From Mesostigma viride (taxonomy: Eukaryota > Streptophyta > Mesostigmatophyceae > Mesostigmatales > Mesostigmataceae), in assembly GCA_009746045.1 (NCBI GenBank), contig RPFO01001338.1:160001-224000 (forward strand): 64,000 bases of DNA, written 5' to 3'. The notes under the pieces are model-generated. The model had not been told where the DNA came from. It did not search any database and saw only the letters and a program-made list of their open reading frames with translations. Made by a program: the position numbers and the translations under genes. Every line of letters starts with the position of its first letter. Within the stretch, counting starts at the first letter, position 1. Below, in pieces: positions 9,901-18,240 of this stretch.

Positions 9901-10226
9901 TCGTCGACTAAAGTAGTCCCTGATTTAAAATAGGAATACCCATTCACGACGAGACTGTAAGCAAGTTCCGATGGGTCGCTTGCGGTCTCGTCGTCGTAAT
10001 TGTCTCCGAGTCGCACATTTGTCGGCTGGCTCGGGTAGAAAATTTTGAATCCGTCGACAACGAGTGACTCATCGAATGGATGTGAAGTGCCAAGAAGTAA
10101 CGTAACGCTAGCTTGAAGCCCATCTATGTCTGTTTCGATGTTAGAAACACGCTCCTCCATTTCAGGGTCGAGCGTTAACCCGGTGGCGAGATTGGTCGGT
10201 CTGCTCAATGTTGTTAGAACGACCAT
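6942..10226 (-). CDS. Very large beta-rich virion protein, probable fibre or spike, 1094 aa
   Basis: An uninterrupted 1094-residue frame, the largest structural gene here. Residues about 20-47 ('LDPEMEERVSNIETDIDGLQ' region) form a short coiled coil, as in trimeric fibres. The rest is rich in Thr, Ser, Asn, Tyr and short beta strands, with few Cys and no transmembrane helix. I see no enzymatic motif. It faces the rightward coiled-coil gene across a 24-bp gap. Length, N-terminal coiled coil, beta-rich body and place in the late block suggest a receptor-binding fibre or vertex complex protein; I do not recognise the family. Its intactness contrasts with the broken capsid gene. Confidence 0.55.
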   Translation of the reverse strand: MVVLTTLSRPTNLATGLTLDPEMEERVSNIETDIDGLQASVTLLLGTSHPFDESLVVDGFKIFYPSQPTNVRLGDNYDDETASDPSELAYSLVVNGYSYFKSGTTLVDDLTLNEPYLTAKVGATQYHVFDFSPDTLLDPGGRVLTRAQLDYLFDQHGVGKTSIANLNGDFVLHLEDGTTVSHQNAFNVINDQDVRVQLPYNVTNGDASGICKFTYRDYHTTQARTGESVVDGEVGYPYFSDSFYGLGGSRFNGLPLRVELLSFATIRDDNRRLPLTGRSFTITRTYSPLTDWRMGPIDPVNALYWSTNPTTANWEVVEGTTLKQGIKMTTPFAYQRKLPIRWYMNSTQLTPTTPTIGGVSLSQNGGLRGEDAVITAPVAADSNKYMNYEIDVYNDSTLTSYTTHKGGVMVCVSKMSQLHSGIRTPSSYISYLNPVKIAINGVYAHHDVGWGKSLPPLTGFHLLANGVSQGALDGTLKTTTFQNPSEGDDVELRYRIVTVKDSPNLSGETVEIDGPATTLHSLESFSRHSVTTLQAEASKYYFEGSPEKFFFVKTATPAPSKCVVFSEQLIDGPFLLCFRLYLGSNDAFVSFAENTMSLTNKYHPATTDAHQNWRNAATTHWGMLGINLHHSDYALDLFDNLKSKVRYTLNSSWRQQNSYWVAFRRKSDGKVERYISKTTPQELSDMTKISNSSGIFTTTPTDILDPYIPMPLRPVFHLSGEYHGAYVWPIKDDLQDIEFDSLKTNNPSGSYTAVGDVLELRHRSTSSRNCSIFGKYSVTKPVPGVADTWFKELTLTNESVIRTVVKCPDVQYGVQMNQYTAKIYGILPARQSVRKFYVRLGFSNTKLSNDPLLISVVVGEAWTGGFSTTTISKSSSYVDITCDHISLVDPPVTGMIHLATVTFQVLDPTVSGPSPLLFASSLSYYYGSSLSSIGGNHGMDVALYEDVRETRRISHTILEADSLVGLRQPIYDYPLPQFWHGAPVAVMSFHDPATQSELTLPTALTNILVRLTFDNNPPTILDISNPYRLTASGLSVWPVNVIIGSNWNVVSGYEEDDGVFEIALRIPRITTDTSTNIALYGVLQVARWKNGRVD

Positions 10227-10250
10227 TTATTATCTACCTAGAATATAAAC
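10227..10250. promoter_or_regulatory. 24-bp divergent intergenic gap, presumed bidirectional promoter
   Basis: The leftward structural unit and the rightward packaging/replication unit start only 24 bp apart. The gap is AT-rich, with an ATATAA-like stretch just before the rightward ATG. Promoter elements must therefore be very short or lie inside the flanking coding regions. Only the geometry is seen; promoter function is inferred. Confidence 0.4.
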
Positions 10251-10871
10251 ATGGCCTCTGAGGCTTCAGAGACCCCAACGAGCTACCAAGACGAAACCTT
10301 CGCCGAGACGCGGGAAGAGCAGGTTGACCTGGTCAAGACAATTCGAAAGGGACAACCGCTGAATGATGAACAGAAAAAAGCCCTTCGCGACAAAATGAGG
10401 GTTTACCAGCAACGCGCAAAAGCCGAGAGGGAGAAGAGACGAAACGAGGAAAAGGAGGCAGAGATAACGAAACGAAAGGTCCTTGCAAAGGAATTGGAGA
10501 TTCAGCGGCAAAGGCTAGTCGAACTCGAGCTGCAAGAAGCCCGCAACAAATCGCGGATTGAACGCCTTCTCGCTGAAGATTCAGTCGCCTCAACCCCCGC
10601 CGACACGCCAAAACCAAGACGGGGTCGAAAGCCCAAGGAGACAGAGCCGGACTCTCCGCCACCCCCGATCAAGACCCGACAGCTCCCACCTCCACCACCG
10701 CCACCTGTCGCGATGACGCCATACGAGATGCGCATGGCCGCCATCCGCGCGTCTCTCCTAGTTAGGTTAAATAGTGCCGGAACCTTTTTGCCGTTGGGGC
10801 AAATCGGTCCGGAACACTATTTTGCCCGGAATAACCACTTCCGAGCACCCAAGTTAATTCGGCCGAATTAA
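10251..10871 (+). CDS. Coiled-coil viral protein, C-terminus replaced by a foldback insertion
   Basis: 206 residues as read today. Residues about 20-115 are a long Lys/Glu/Arg-rich coiled coil. Residues 120-145 are basic and proline-rich with an AT-hook-like 'KPRRGRKPK', followed by a poly-proline run. The last about 37 residues are encoded by the arm of a foldback element that entered at 10,760. Reading across the insertion, the old frame resumes at 11,371 and reaches a stop at 11,387-11,389 after six more residues, so the insertion cost the gene almost nothing of its own sequence. The packaging ATPase starts 12 bp downstream of that old stop, which suggests the two were co-transcribed. Family unknown. 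Confidence 0.6.
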   Translation: MASEASETPTSYQDETFAETREEQVDLVKTIRKGQPLNDEQKKALRDKMRVYQQRAKAEREKRRNEEKEAEITKRKVLAKELEIQRQRLVELELQEARNKSRIERLLAEDSVASTPADTPKPRRGRKPKETEPDSPPPPIKTRQLPPPPPPPVAMTPYEMRMAAIRASLLVRLNSAGTFLPLGQIGPEHYFARNNHFRAPKLIRPN

Positions 10872-11365
10872 CTTGGGTGCTCGGAAGTGGTTATTCCGGG
10901 CAAAATAGTGTTCCGGACCGAGGCCGAATTAACTTGGGTGCTCGGAAGTGGTTATTCCGGGCAAAATAGTGTTCCGGACCGATTTGCCCCAACGGCAAAA
11001 AGGTTCCGGCACTATTTAACCTAACTAAGACCTGTGCACCTTGGAGGTCAGGGGTTCGAAACCTGCCAGAGACAGTTCCGGCGCAATATCATTTGCGTGC
11101 ACTAGCCCAGGCGGTTGTCTCCAGGTCTATTCGACTCCCCCTCCACGGGGCCAGGTTTTAGTTAGGTTAAATAGTGCCGGAACCTTTTTGCCGTTGGGGC
11201 AAATCGGTCCGGAACACTATTTTGCCCGGAATAACCACTTCCGAGCACCCAAGTTAATTCGGCCGAATTAACTTGGGTGCTCGGAAGTGGTTATTCCGGG
11301 CAAAATAGTGTTCCGGACCGATTTGCCCCAACGGCAAAAAGGTTCCGGCACTATTTAACCTAACT
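10760..11365. mobile_element. Composite foldback element inserted in a viral gene, 5-bp TSD
   Basis: The element starts AGTTAGGTTAAATAG and ends with its exact complement. It is flanked by a 5-bp direct repeat, CTCCT, at 10,755-10,759 and 11,366-11,370. It has three parts: an imperfect palindrome (10,760-11,026) with one arm partly duplicated, a 133-bp core (11,027-11,159) and a perfect 206-bp palindrome (11,160-11,365; two 103-bp arms). The core carries GGTTCGAAACC, an exact match to the pol III B-box consensus, inside a tRNA 3'-half-like context. No transposase is encoded, so it is non-autonomous. A related, truncated copy sits at 38,154-38,428. Confidence 0.8.
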
Positions 11366-11401
11366 CTCCTTGCTAGTCTGGACGATTAAAATGTCTTCAG
11401 A

Positions 11402-12286
11402 ATGATAATGGCTATCATCGAAGAGCGACGAATTCATTCACTTGAGAACAAAGACATCAAGCAACGATACGCCCCACAGCGTCCTGCTCCACCGAATATG
11501 CCGAGTCTTCATTTCATCGCAAACTTCTGCGGAGCTCGACGGTCTGGGAAAACTACATCGGCAGTCAACATGGCGAAGGCTTACTTTGCTAAAAACTCAT
11601 TCGACAAGCTGTACCTCATTTCAGGGAGTGCCCACACGGAGCCAAAATACAATGAGCTCCCGGAACCAGCTATGACGATGGAAGTCTACTCTAACCTGGC
11701 ATTCGATGGGATGATAGATCATATAAAGTCTGACCTCCACGAATACGAGAGGTACAAGGACGATCTCAAGGTCTGGGAAACGTTCAAACGCGAATACGTG
11801 GATGGGAAAAAAAACGCAGAACTCATGGACCTCTCCATGTACCTACGCCTTGATGCAATGAACTGGGATAAACCTGCGACAAGGTTCGAGCACGGTCCTC
11901 CTTCGTCGCTCATTCTGATAGACGACATGCAAGGCAGTGCCCTCTATCAGAGCTCTAGCAAAAACGCTGTTGCGGCTTTCGCGTTCAAACACAGACACTT
12001 CCTCACGAGCATGATTTTCCTGACACAGGCGTACACAAGCGGTGGCGTACCACGAGCAGTGCGAGCGAATATATCGTTTCTTGCGCTGTTCAGAACGAAG
12101 GACCATCGAGCCGCGCGACAGATCGCGGAAGAGAGCGCGGGGGCTGTGGCGCCGGACGAGTTTCTCGCGCTATGGGACCACGCCGTCAAGGACGATCCTC
12201 ACGACTTCTTCGCTGTCGACTTCGACCAGCGCGACCCGAAAAAAATGTTTCGTCGAAACTTCAATACATTTCTCTCGATAAAATAA
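11402..12286 (+). CDS. DNA-packaging ATPase, A32/FtsK-HerA type
   Basis: 294 residues. The Walker A motif GARRSGKTT lies at residues 44-52 and the Walker B strand LILIDD at about 170-175, followed by 'MIFLTQAY', which fits the sensor region. This is the genome-packaging ATPase kept in PLVs, polintons, virophages and nucleocytoplasmic large DNA viruses; it drives viral DNA into the preformed capsid. The length is normal and the frame intact. Codons 1 and 3 are both ATG; a short abandoned frame (ATG at 11,391) lies just upstream. The next gene begins 22 bp downstream, which suggests one transcription unit. Confidence 0.85.
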   Translation: MIMAIIEERRIHSLENKDIKQRYAPQRPAPPNMPSLHFIANFCGARRSGKTTSAVNMAKAYFAKNSFDKLYLISGSAHTEPKYNELPEPAMTMEVYSNLAFDGMIDHIKSDLHEYERYKDDLKVWETFKREYVDGKKNAELMDLSMYLRLDAMNWDKPATRFEHGPPSSLILIDDMQGSALYQSSSKNAVAAFAFKHRHFLTSMIFLTQAYTSGGVPRAVRANISFLALFRTKDHRAARQIAEESAGAVAPDEFLALWDHAVKDDPHDFFAVDFDQRDPKKMFRRNFNTFLSIK

Positions 12287-12308
12287 TTTTCTCTGAACAT
12301 GATATACT

Positions 12309-12803
12309 ATGGATATTCCGTCCATCAAACGATACGCAGGCGCCGAGAAGGAGTACGTGTTGGACACCCAAGCACTCCTCCGATATTGTTCGGGTTCTCG
12401 ACTGGGGCAGAAAACTCTAGAACGTGTCGTCAGGATCCTTCAAGAAGCAGGCCACCACGACACGATTCCGTCCACCTGTCACGACATGAGCCCCGAAATC
12501 CGATTGGCCATCCTCGCCTTGGTGGGCGATCGCAGGCGTCCACGTGGGCGCTCACCCTCCAAAACGGAAAAACGACACGAACCGAAACGGCCTCGAGGGC
12601 GCCCAAGGATCCACCCCGTAGGGTATAAAAAGCCTCGAGCCAAAAAATTGTCTCATGTTCAGTCATCAGATGACGGTGACCGTAGAGGAGCGTCGCGAGC
12701 AATGGCGACGGGCCCAGGCGAAGAGGCGAGCAATCGCCCGCGACCAGACGAACTGCATCTCGGCGAAAAGCAAGGTCAAGAAGGGCGTCTGGAATCCCAG
12801 TGA
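12309..12803 (+). CDS. Small basic AT-hook-type DNA-binding protein overlapping the recombinase
   Basis: 164 residues from MDIPSIKRYAG. The first about 75 residues are helical with a 'TLERVVRILQEAG' segment. Residues 75-115 are strongly basic and contain a good AT-hook core (KRPRGRPRIHP). The last about 50 residues overlap the recombinase start in another frame and look like a shadow of it. Either the two genes truly overlap by about 130 bp, or a frame change has separated an N-terminal DNA-binding part from the recombinase. The AT-hook is visible; the biological unit is uncertain. Confidence 0.5.
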   Translation: MDIPSIKRYAGAEKEYVLDTQALLRYCSGSRLGQKTLERVVRILQEAGHHDTIPSTCHDMSPEIRLAILALVGDRRRPRGRSPSKTEKRHEPKRPRGRPRIHPVGYKKPRAKKLSHVQSSDDGDRRGASRAMATGPGEEASNRPRPDELHLGEKQGQEGRLESQ

Positions 12804-13917
12804 CCGATGGATCGCAAATAACCCCGAGTGCGCGGAAAAAATCGGCTTGCAGGCGACCTCTCCACCCTCGCCGGAGCCACCGCACCACGAGGAATCGCCT
12901 GCGCGAGCTGGAGGAGGGCGGTACTGGACCTTCGACGAGGCCGTCGCCGCAGCGGAAGCGCGACCAGAGCAGCACGAGCGTGGCAGGCCATCGAAGGAGC
13001 GCGGGGCGACTCGCAAGACCGCTTTGGGATACATTGGCAGGATGCGGGTCCTGCTCGACAAACTGGGGTGCTCGCAGTACGAGTCCGTTGATTGCCTTGC
13101 CGACACAGCTCGTGTTCTTCGCGTGGTGCACGAGACATCAGAACCCAAGCGCAAGACCCAGCACTCGAAGGACGACGCCTGGAGGGAGAATGAGAAGCAG
13201 CTCCTCGGGGTCATCAACGGCGTGAACCGAATGATGCCGCCCGAGAAGAGGCTCCCAAGTCACGTTACGGACGCGTACACTGCTCGCGTCAGGGAGCTGA
13301 AGGTTGGTGACCTGGACAGACGGTTTGACCGTGCCGAGAACAAGCCGCTGAGGTACACGTACGAACAGCTCCAGAAGATCGCCAAAGCAGAGTACGAAGC
13401 CGATCCCACGTCCGACGCCGCGCTCATGGGCTTGATCTATCTCTCGGGTGAAGATCTACCACCGACGCGTTACAATCACGACCAGATGCGCATCGTCGAC
13501 TCGGTCGCTGAGCTAGGACCGCACGAGAACGGCTACATCCCGAGCGAGAGGAGATTCTACATCCAGAATTTCAAAACGCAGCACAGCATGCCAGTTTATG
13601 ACGTCGTCATCCCGAAGAAGTACGGAAAGCTCATCAAAGCGTTAGATGCCCGTGCTAAGGCTGGACAGAAATTCCTTTTCGAATCAGAGCCTGGCATTCC
13701 GATCAAACACGAGCTCTACAGCGCCCGTTACAACCGGATTTACGGAGGCATCGACGCCACGCGACAAGCATACATCACTCGTTTCCTGAAGGGCGCTTCA
13801 TTTAAGAAACGTAAATGGGCTGGCGACATGATGGGCCATGACGTACTGACAGGAGCCGTTTACGAGAGGCAGGGTGGCGAGACTGGCGGACGTCGGCTGA
13901 GGCCGAGGAAAAAGTAG
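12670..13917 (+). CDS. Tyrosine recombinase (integrase), PLV type
   Basis: 415 residues from MTVTVEERREQW; an in-frame ATG at 12,655 would add five. The N-terminal 110 residues are basic and variable. A core-binding SAM-like domain spans about 115-215 and the catalytic domain about 235-415. Numbered from the 12,655 start, the catalytic set can be read: Arg272 in 'DLPPTR', Lys307 in the beta hairpin 'NFKTQH', Arg370 in 'DATRQAYITRF', His395 in 'MGHDVLTG' and the nucleophile Tyr403. Box II has Gln where His is common. Such recombinases integrate PLVs and virophages into host DNA, which fits an integrated copy. The frame is intact, so the enzyme may still be functional. Confidence 0.8.
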   Translation: MTVTVEERREQWRRAQAKRRAIARDQTNCISAKSKVKKGVWNPSDRWIANNPECAEKIGLQATSPPSPEPPHHEESPARAGGGRYWTFDEAVAAAEARPEQHERGRPSKERGATRKTALGYIGRMRVLLDKLGCSQYESVDCLADTARVLRVVHETSEPKRKTQHSKDDAWRENEKQLLGVINGVNRMMPPEKRLPSHVTDAYTARVRELKVGDLDRRFDRAENKPLRYTYEQLQKIAKAEYEADPTSDAALMGLIYLSGEDLPPTRYNHDQMRIVDSVAELGPHENGYIPSERRFYIQNFKTQHSMPVYDVVIPKKYGKLIKALDARAKAGQKFLFESEPGIPIKHELYSARYNRIYGGIDATRQAYITRFLKGASFKKRKWAGDMMGHDVLTGAVYERQGGETGGRRLRPRKK

Positions 13918-14090
13918 ATAGTTTCCCGTGGGAAATTTTCATGAATGTCGAAAAGGGTATTCTAAACTGCATGCATTATACAGGGAATATAAAAGTTCCA
14001 TGGGAACATTTTTCTCGAGGGTCGAGGTTCGAGGGTTTGGCATTTTATAATCTGAATTATTTTTTTTTTCTAAACAAGTAATATACTATC

Positions 14091-17000
14091 ATGTCGTCTG
14101 AACCGAGTCGTGTCGTCACAGTCGAACCTTCTAGAAAGCACCGTGGGAGTATAAAGGACGTTGACATTCCGTGGCTGGCTCTACTCCACCCACCACCCGA
14201 GGCCACCCATGAGACCATGAACAAGGTCGTCACGCAATGGCGCTACAAGAAGGCTCCCACAAAAGAGGCGGGGTGTCTCTCGGCCATCGCTTCATTTGCG
14301 CGCGTGGCATCAACACGAAGGACGCCAACGAGTACGCGCATTATGGCAACCTCGCAGACTTTTCGCGGATCTATGCGGAGTGTGCTGCTCATCCCGTTCG
14401 CCGCACGCTCGACGAAGTCATACAACCCGACGACCCGTCGTGGGCGTACGTCGACATTGACGACAAGGTCGACCCAGATGACGAGCGTCTGGCGAACATC
14501 GATTACCCGGGACACTTTCGCCGTGTTCACGACGAGTACTGCCGCGTCGTCCTGAACATCGCAACCAAGGACTTTCGCTACGAGGTCAGCACGGCGTCTC
14601 GCATGAAGAAGGATTTGTTCAAGTCGTCTTTCCACATCGTCGTGCGCGGTCTCGTTCTTGCCGACCTGGACGCGAGAGTGTTTTGGTACAGCGGCCTCAC
14701 CGATTTCATCAAGCGCGCTTCTTTCGACCTGTCATCTCCCGTTCACGAGGACGCGCACGAGCTGCTGAAGTTCAAAGTGAACGGTCAAGAGCAATTCGAC
14801 GAGATCTGCCGCCACCCAGCTGACTATTTCGGTGAAATGGACACGGTGATAGACGAAGCAGTCTACAGGAGAGACAGTCTTTTCCGATGCGTCGGGATGC
14901 ACAAATTCGGGGACACTGACCCTCTGGGAATTCTGCGCACATGTGAAGGCTCGTCTAGTGACTTCCTCGACCATCTCATCAACATCTACTCGCCGGACGA
15001 CGTCTCGGGCGGGGTATTGGTGAGTGCGCCCCCGGACTGGGCGGCATCGTTGAAGAGGAGAGGGGTTCGCGGACGTCGCGAGTGCACGGTGAAGGCGGCG
15101 GGCAAGGACATTGACGTTTCTGCATCTCTCGCGGCGATGGAGAAGGTGGCTCCGGAGTGTGACTATCTCGAGTGCGGCTACATTGAGTTGTCTCCAGACG
15201 TCAAGCTCGTGAGGGTGAAGTACCAGCAATGCGACGATCACATCTGCCTCATATGCAACAAGGTGCACGAGAAGAACGGCCCATTCACGCTCCAATACCC
15301 GTCAGGACAAGTTTTTTATGACTGCTACAGGAAATCGCCAGACGCTCGCAAGATCGAGATCGCACCTCCCGTGATGCAGCAACCGGGATCTGACCAAGTG
15401 CCGTTCACTCACACGTATTCGTCCGAAAAAATCAAGCCATTCAGCTGGGATGCGCTATTTGGGGGACCGCATAAGAGCACCTTCCTCGTCCAGTCCAACT
15501 GCGGGACAGGTAAATCTGAGAGGATTCGTGAACTCGTCAACGAGGCGGTGAGGAGGGATCCAGGTATTCGCGTGTGCTGCATCGTTGCCAACATTAGCCT
15601 ATCAAAGGAGGAGGATCGCAACTACAAGTCTCTGGGCGAGGGTGGGAGGACAATTGTATGGGAAGGCAACGCGTTCCATCTCCTGTACAGTGACCCAAAT
15701 TTTCGTCACTATCTCAGCGGCTCAAAGGGGATGATTTCTGACGACAGGGTGTTGATAGTCCTGAACAGCATCTTGCGCCTCACGGACCAACCGTTCGACC
15801 TCCTCATCCTGGACGAAATTTACAACACCCTCACTGCCCTTTCACAGCGCTACGTGGAGAACCGTCGCGAGGTGTTGAGAAAATTCGTCAGGCTCATCGA
15901 AACGTCCAAGGTCGTGATCGCGCTAGACGCTACTGTTACTCGAAAGGTCTACGATTTCATAGCGGCCTATCGCGCGGCGGACACTATGGAGGTGGATTGC
16001 AACACCTTCAGGCGCCCTACCAACAGGACTCTGCGATGGGTGGACGTGACCTCAGAGAAGAACTGGCGAAAGGTCTGCGTGGACCGCTTTGTCGCTGAGT
16101 GTGAGAGGAGGATAGAGGCCGGAGAGAGGATTTTCTGCCCAATGTCTGGCAAAAAAGAGGCCGCCATGGCGTATGAGGCACTCAAACCCTTCATCGACAA
16201 GCGCAAGAACGGGCGTCTCTACACTAGTCTGACGAGCAAGGAGGATCTGGAGGTTGGCGCGAATGCTGCGTGGGCTGACTTGGACTTTTTGATCTTCAGC
16301 CCCACGATCACGGTTGGAGTCAGCTACACGGAGCACACGTTCGACAGCATGGTGGGACTCTTCATCAACGGGGACTACTACGCGAGCTACACGACAACCC
16401 TCCAGCAAATTTTCAGGGTGCGCCACTTAGTCAAGGGAGAGATGGTCATCTTCTATCGAGACACGACTTCGCTTCTTGACAGGCCTCCAACGGACTACGG
16501 CACGATCGTCGAGAACATGATCGCGGGGGACACTGCGCTCATCCAGCTGCTGTTCGACAACGCCGACGTAGTCTGCGACTGGAGCGCGGACAAGTCGCGT
16601 ATCTATGACAGAAATTGCCCCAAGTTCCGTCTCTTCTGCCGGAACCAGCAAGATCTCGCGGTGTCGAGGTCCCACTACAAGGGAAATCTCATCAAGATAC
16701 TGACGGAGGACTACGGCGTGGAGGTGTCGGCAGTGGAGGAGTTGGGGGACATCGACGCCCCTCCGCTTCCGGTACTAGAAGATCCAGACAAGGACAGGGA
16801 GGTGGTGCTTCTGAGCGAGGAGGAGTACAAGGATCTAGAGGGGAGAATCGGCGGCACGGTTCCACTTTCACCGTACGAAATGCGTCTGAAGGCGGTGTAC
16901 GAACTGACTCACCGGTTGTACATGATTCCGTATGATCTCATCGACGACGAGCTCCCTCAAATTCTGGACAAGGAGATGGGGAGGAAGGCGTACGCTGGCA

Positions 17001-17578
17001 TTCGGCAATATTCGAAGTTGACGGGACTAGGAACCAAGGAGCATTTCAGAGACAATCTGTTGATTCTGCAGAAGTCAGAGTCCTTGTTTGATTTGAAGGC
17101 GTATTCTCGTTTTGGACTAGCACAGTCTCTGGCCATTACGCTCAAGCTACTAGAAGGGACGCCTATCATCGACTTCATCACGACGGCTGATCCGTCCAAT
17201 CTCACAATGAAGTTGACGCGCGACGAGACGATTGCACTAGGGAATAAAATTGATAGCGAAATTGCCGACAAGGCCTGGTTCATGCGCTCAACATTTGGAT
17301 ACCAACGGCGAGCAGGCGAGGCTGGTAGTTTGTCTTTTGCACAGTGTAGCGGGCTCGTCAACAGGTTGTTAAGCCCAACTCTGGGAATTTCTGCCAAAGG
17401 GTCAAAGGGCAACAGTCGTGGCGGTGGTTGCTTGGAAATTTCGAAGGCGGACATGCATGCGTTTCTTGATAGGTATAAACCCTCGTGGTGGGGCGATGAG
17501 AAGGATTATTCGATCACGTCGTTGTCTGGCCTGTCGATGGATGAAATCGCTCCTTTCCTGCAGGGAGCGGATAAGTAA
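14091..17578 (+). CDS. Replication protein: archaeo-eukaryotic primase fused to origin-binding-protein-type SF2 helicase (one frameshift)
   Basis: The N-terminal about 60 residues lie in the frame from 14,091; the rest is an open 1113-residue frame from 14,237. The two must join by a frame change near 14,265-14,280, at a GGGG run. In the long frame, the primase shows DIDD (73-76), SFH (131-133) and 'VYRRDSLFRCVG' (209-220). A Cys/His zinc-binding region follows at about 336-363. The helicase has Walker A NCGTGKS (421-427), Walker B LLILDE (523-528), LDAT (563-566), motif V 'FSPTITVGVSY' (687-697) and motif VI 'QQIFRVR' (723-729). The LDAT and motif V patterns are those of the herpesvirus origin-binding-protein family. 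Primer synthesis and origin unwinding in one chain is the inferred role. Confidence 0.8.
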
Positions 17579-17590
17579 TTTTAATATTTT

Positions 17591-17596
17591 AATAAA
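17591..17596 (+). terminator. Candidate polyadenylation signal of the replication gene
   Basis: AATAAA 13 bp after the stop of the primase-helicase gene, in a short AT-rich stretch. Canonical signals are not universal in algae, which often use TGTAA, so this could be viral or chance. Confidence 0.35.
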
Positions 17597-17749
17597 AGCC
17601 TGTTTTCTGCCATGCATTTCTTTGTAAAAACGGTTTACAACCTCCAAGAAGTCGCGCTCAATGTCTCCTCATCGCCGAGTAGACGTCGATCCGGTTCCGG
17701 TCACACCCCGCCGCGCGGCCCTCGCCGGCTCCCTCACCCTGCGAGGCCA

Positions 17750-18124
17750 TGGCGAAAAATTGGGCGGTCTTTTCTTAAGAGTAAGTACGTGCAATTTTTC
17801 GCCACATCCAACAACCCACGCCACCTCAGCGCCGGCCAGTGGGGGGAGGTGGCGAAAAATTGGGCGTTCTTTTCTTAAGAGTAAGTACGTGCAATTTTTC
17901 GCCATCACTCTCACACCTTGACAAACACCTCCTATGACCCGCGCCAAGGGGTGGCAGGGTGGCGAAAAATTGGGCGTTCTTTATATAAGAGTAAGTACGT
18001 GCAATTTTTCGCCATCACTCTCACACCTTGACAAACACCTCCTATGACCCGCGCCAAGGGGTGGCAGGGTGGCGAAAAATTGGGCGTTCTTTATATAAGA
18101 GTAAGTACGTGCAATTTTTCGCCA
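17750..18124. repeat. Four copies of a 55-bp near-palindromic repeat, candidate viral origin
   Basis: Copies lie at 17,750-17,804, 17,850-17,904, 17,960-18,014 and 18,070-18,124. Each begins TGGCGAAAAATTG and ends with the exact complement CAATTTTTCGCCA. The shared centre contains AAGAGTAAGTACGTG. Spacing is 100, 110 and 110 bp; the last two units are a tandem duplication with identical 55-bp spacers, while the first two have other spacers. The array begins about 170 bp after the gene for a primase fused to an origin-binding helicase. It could be an origin or the end repeat of the virus. Only the structure is seen. Confidence 0.7.
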
Positions 18125-18240
18125 TCCTTGTCACACCCCAACACACCATCACAACTGCCGGGGTGGTGACAGATGCCAGCCTAAATGTCACAACCTGGTG
18201 AGCAGTGGTGGCAGGGGGGCACTTCTGTTTTTGCAAGTGG

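Noticed and set aside
11041-11271. 76-codon frame
   Set aside because: It lies inside the foldback element; its C-terminus is the same palindrome arm that ends the 206-codon frame upstream.
14732-15295. Minus-strand frames of 130-187 codons within the primase-helicase gene
   Set aside because: They lie antisense to a strong domain-supported frame and show no features of their own.
17750-18124. CRISPR array
   Set aside because: Repeats are 55-bp near-palindromes with 45-55-bp spacers, two of the spacers are identical, and the setting is a eukaryotic viral insertion with no cas genes.
1-18124. DNA polymerase B and adenovirus-type maturation protease
   Set aside because: Looked for in all viral frames and not found; they may lie beyond the left edge or be absent.
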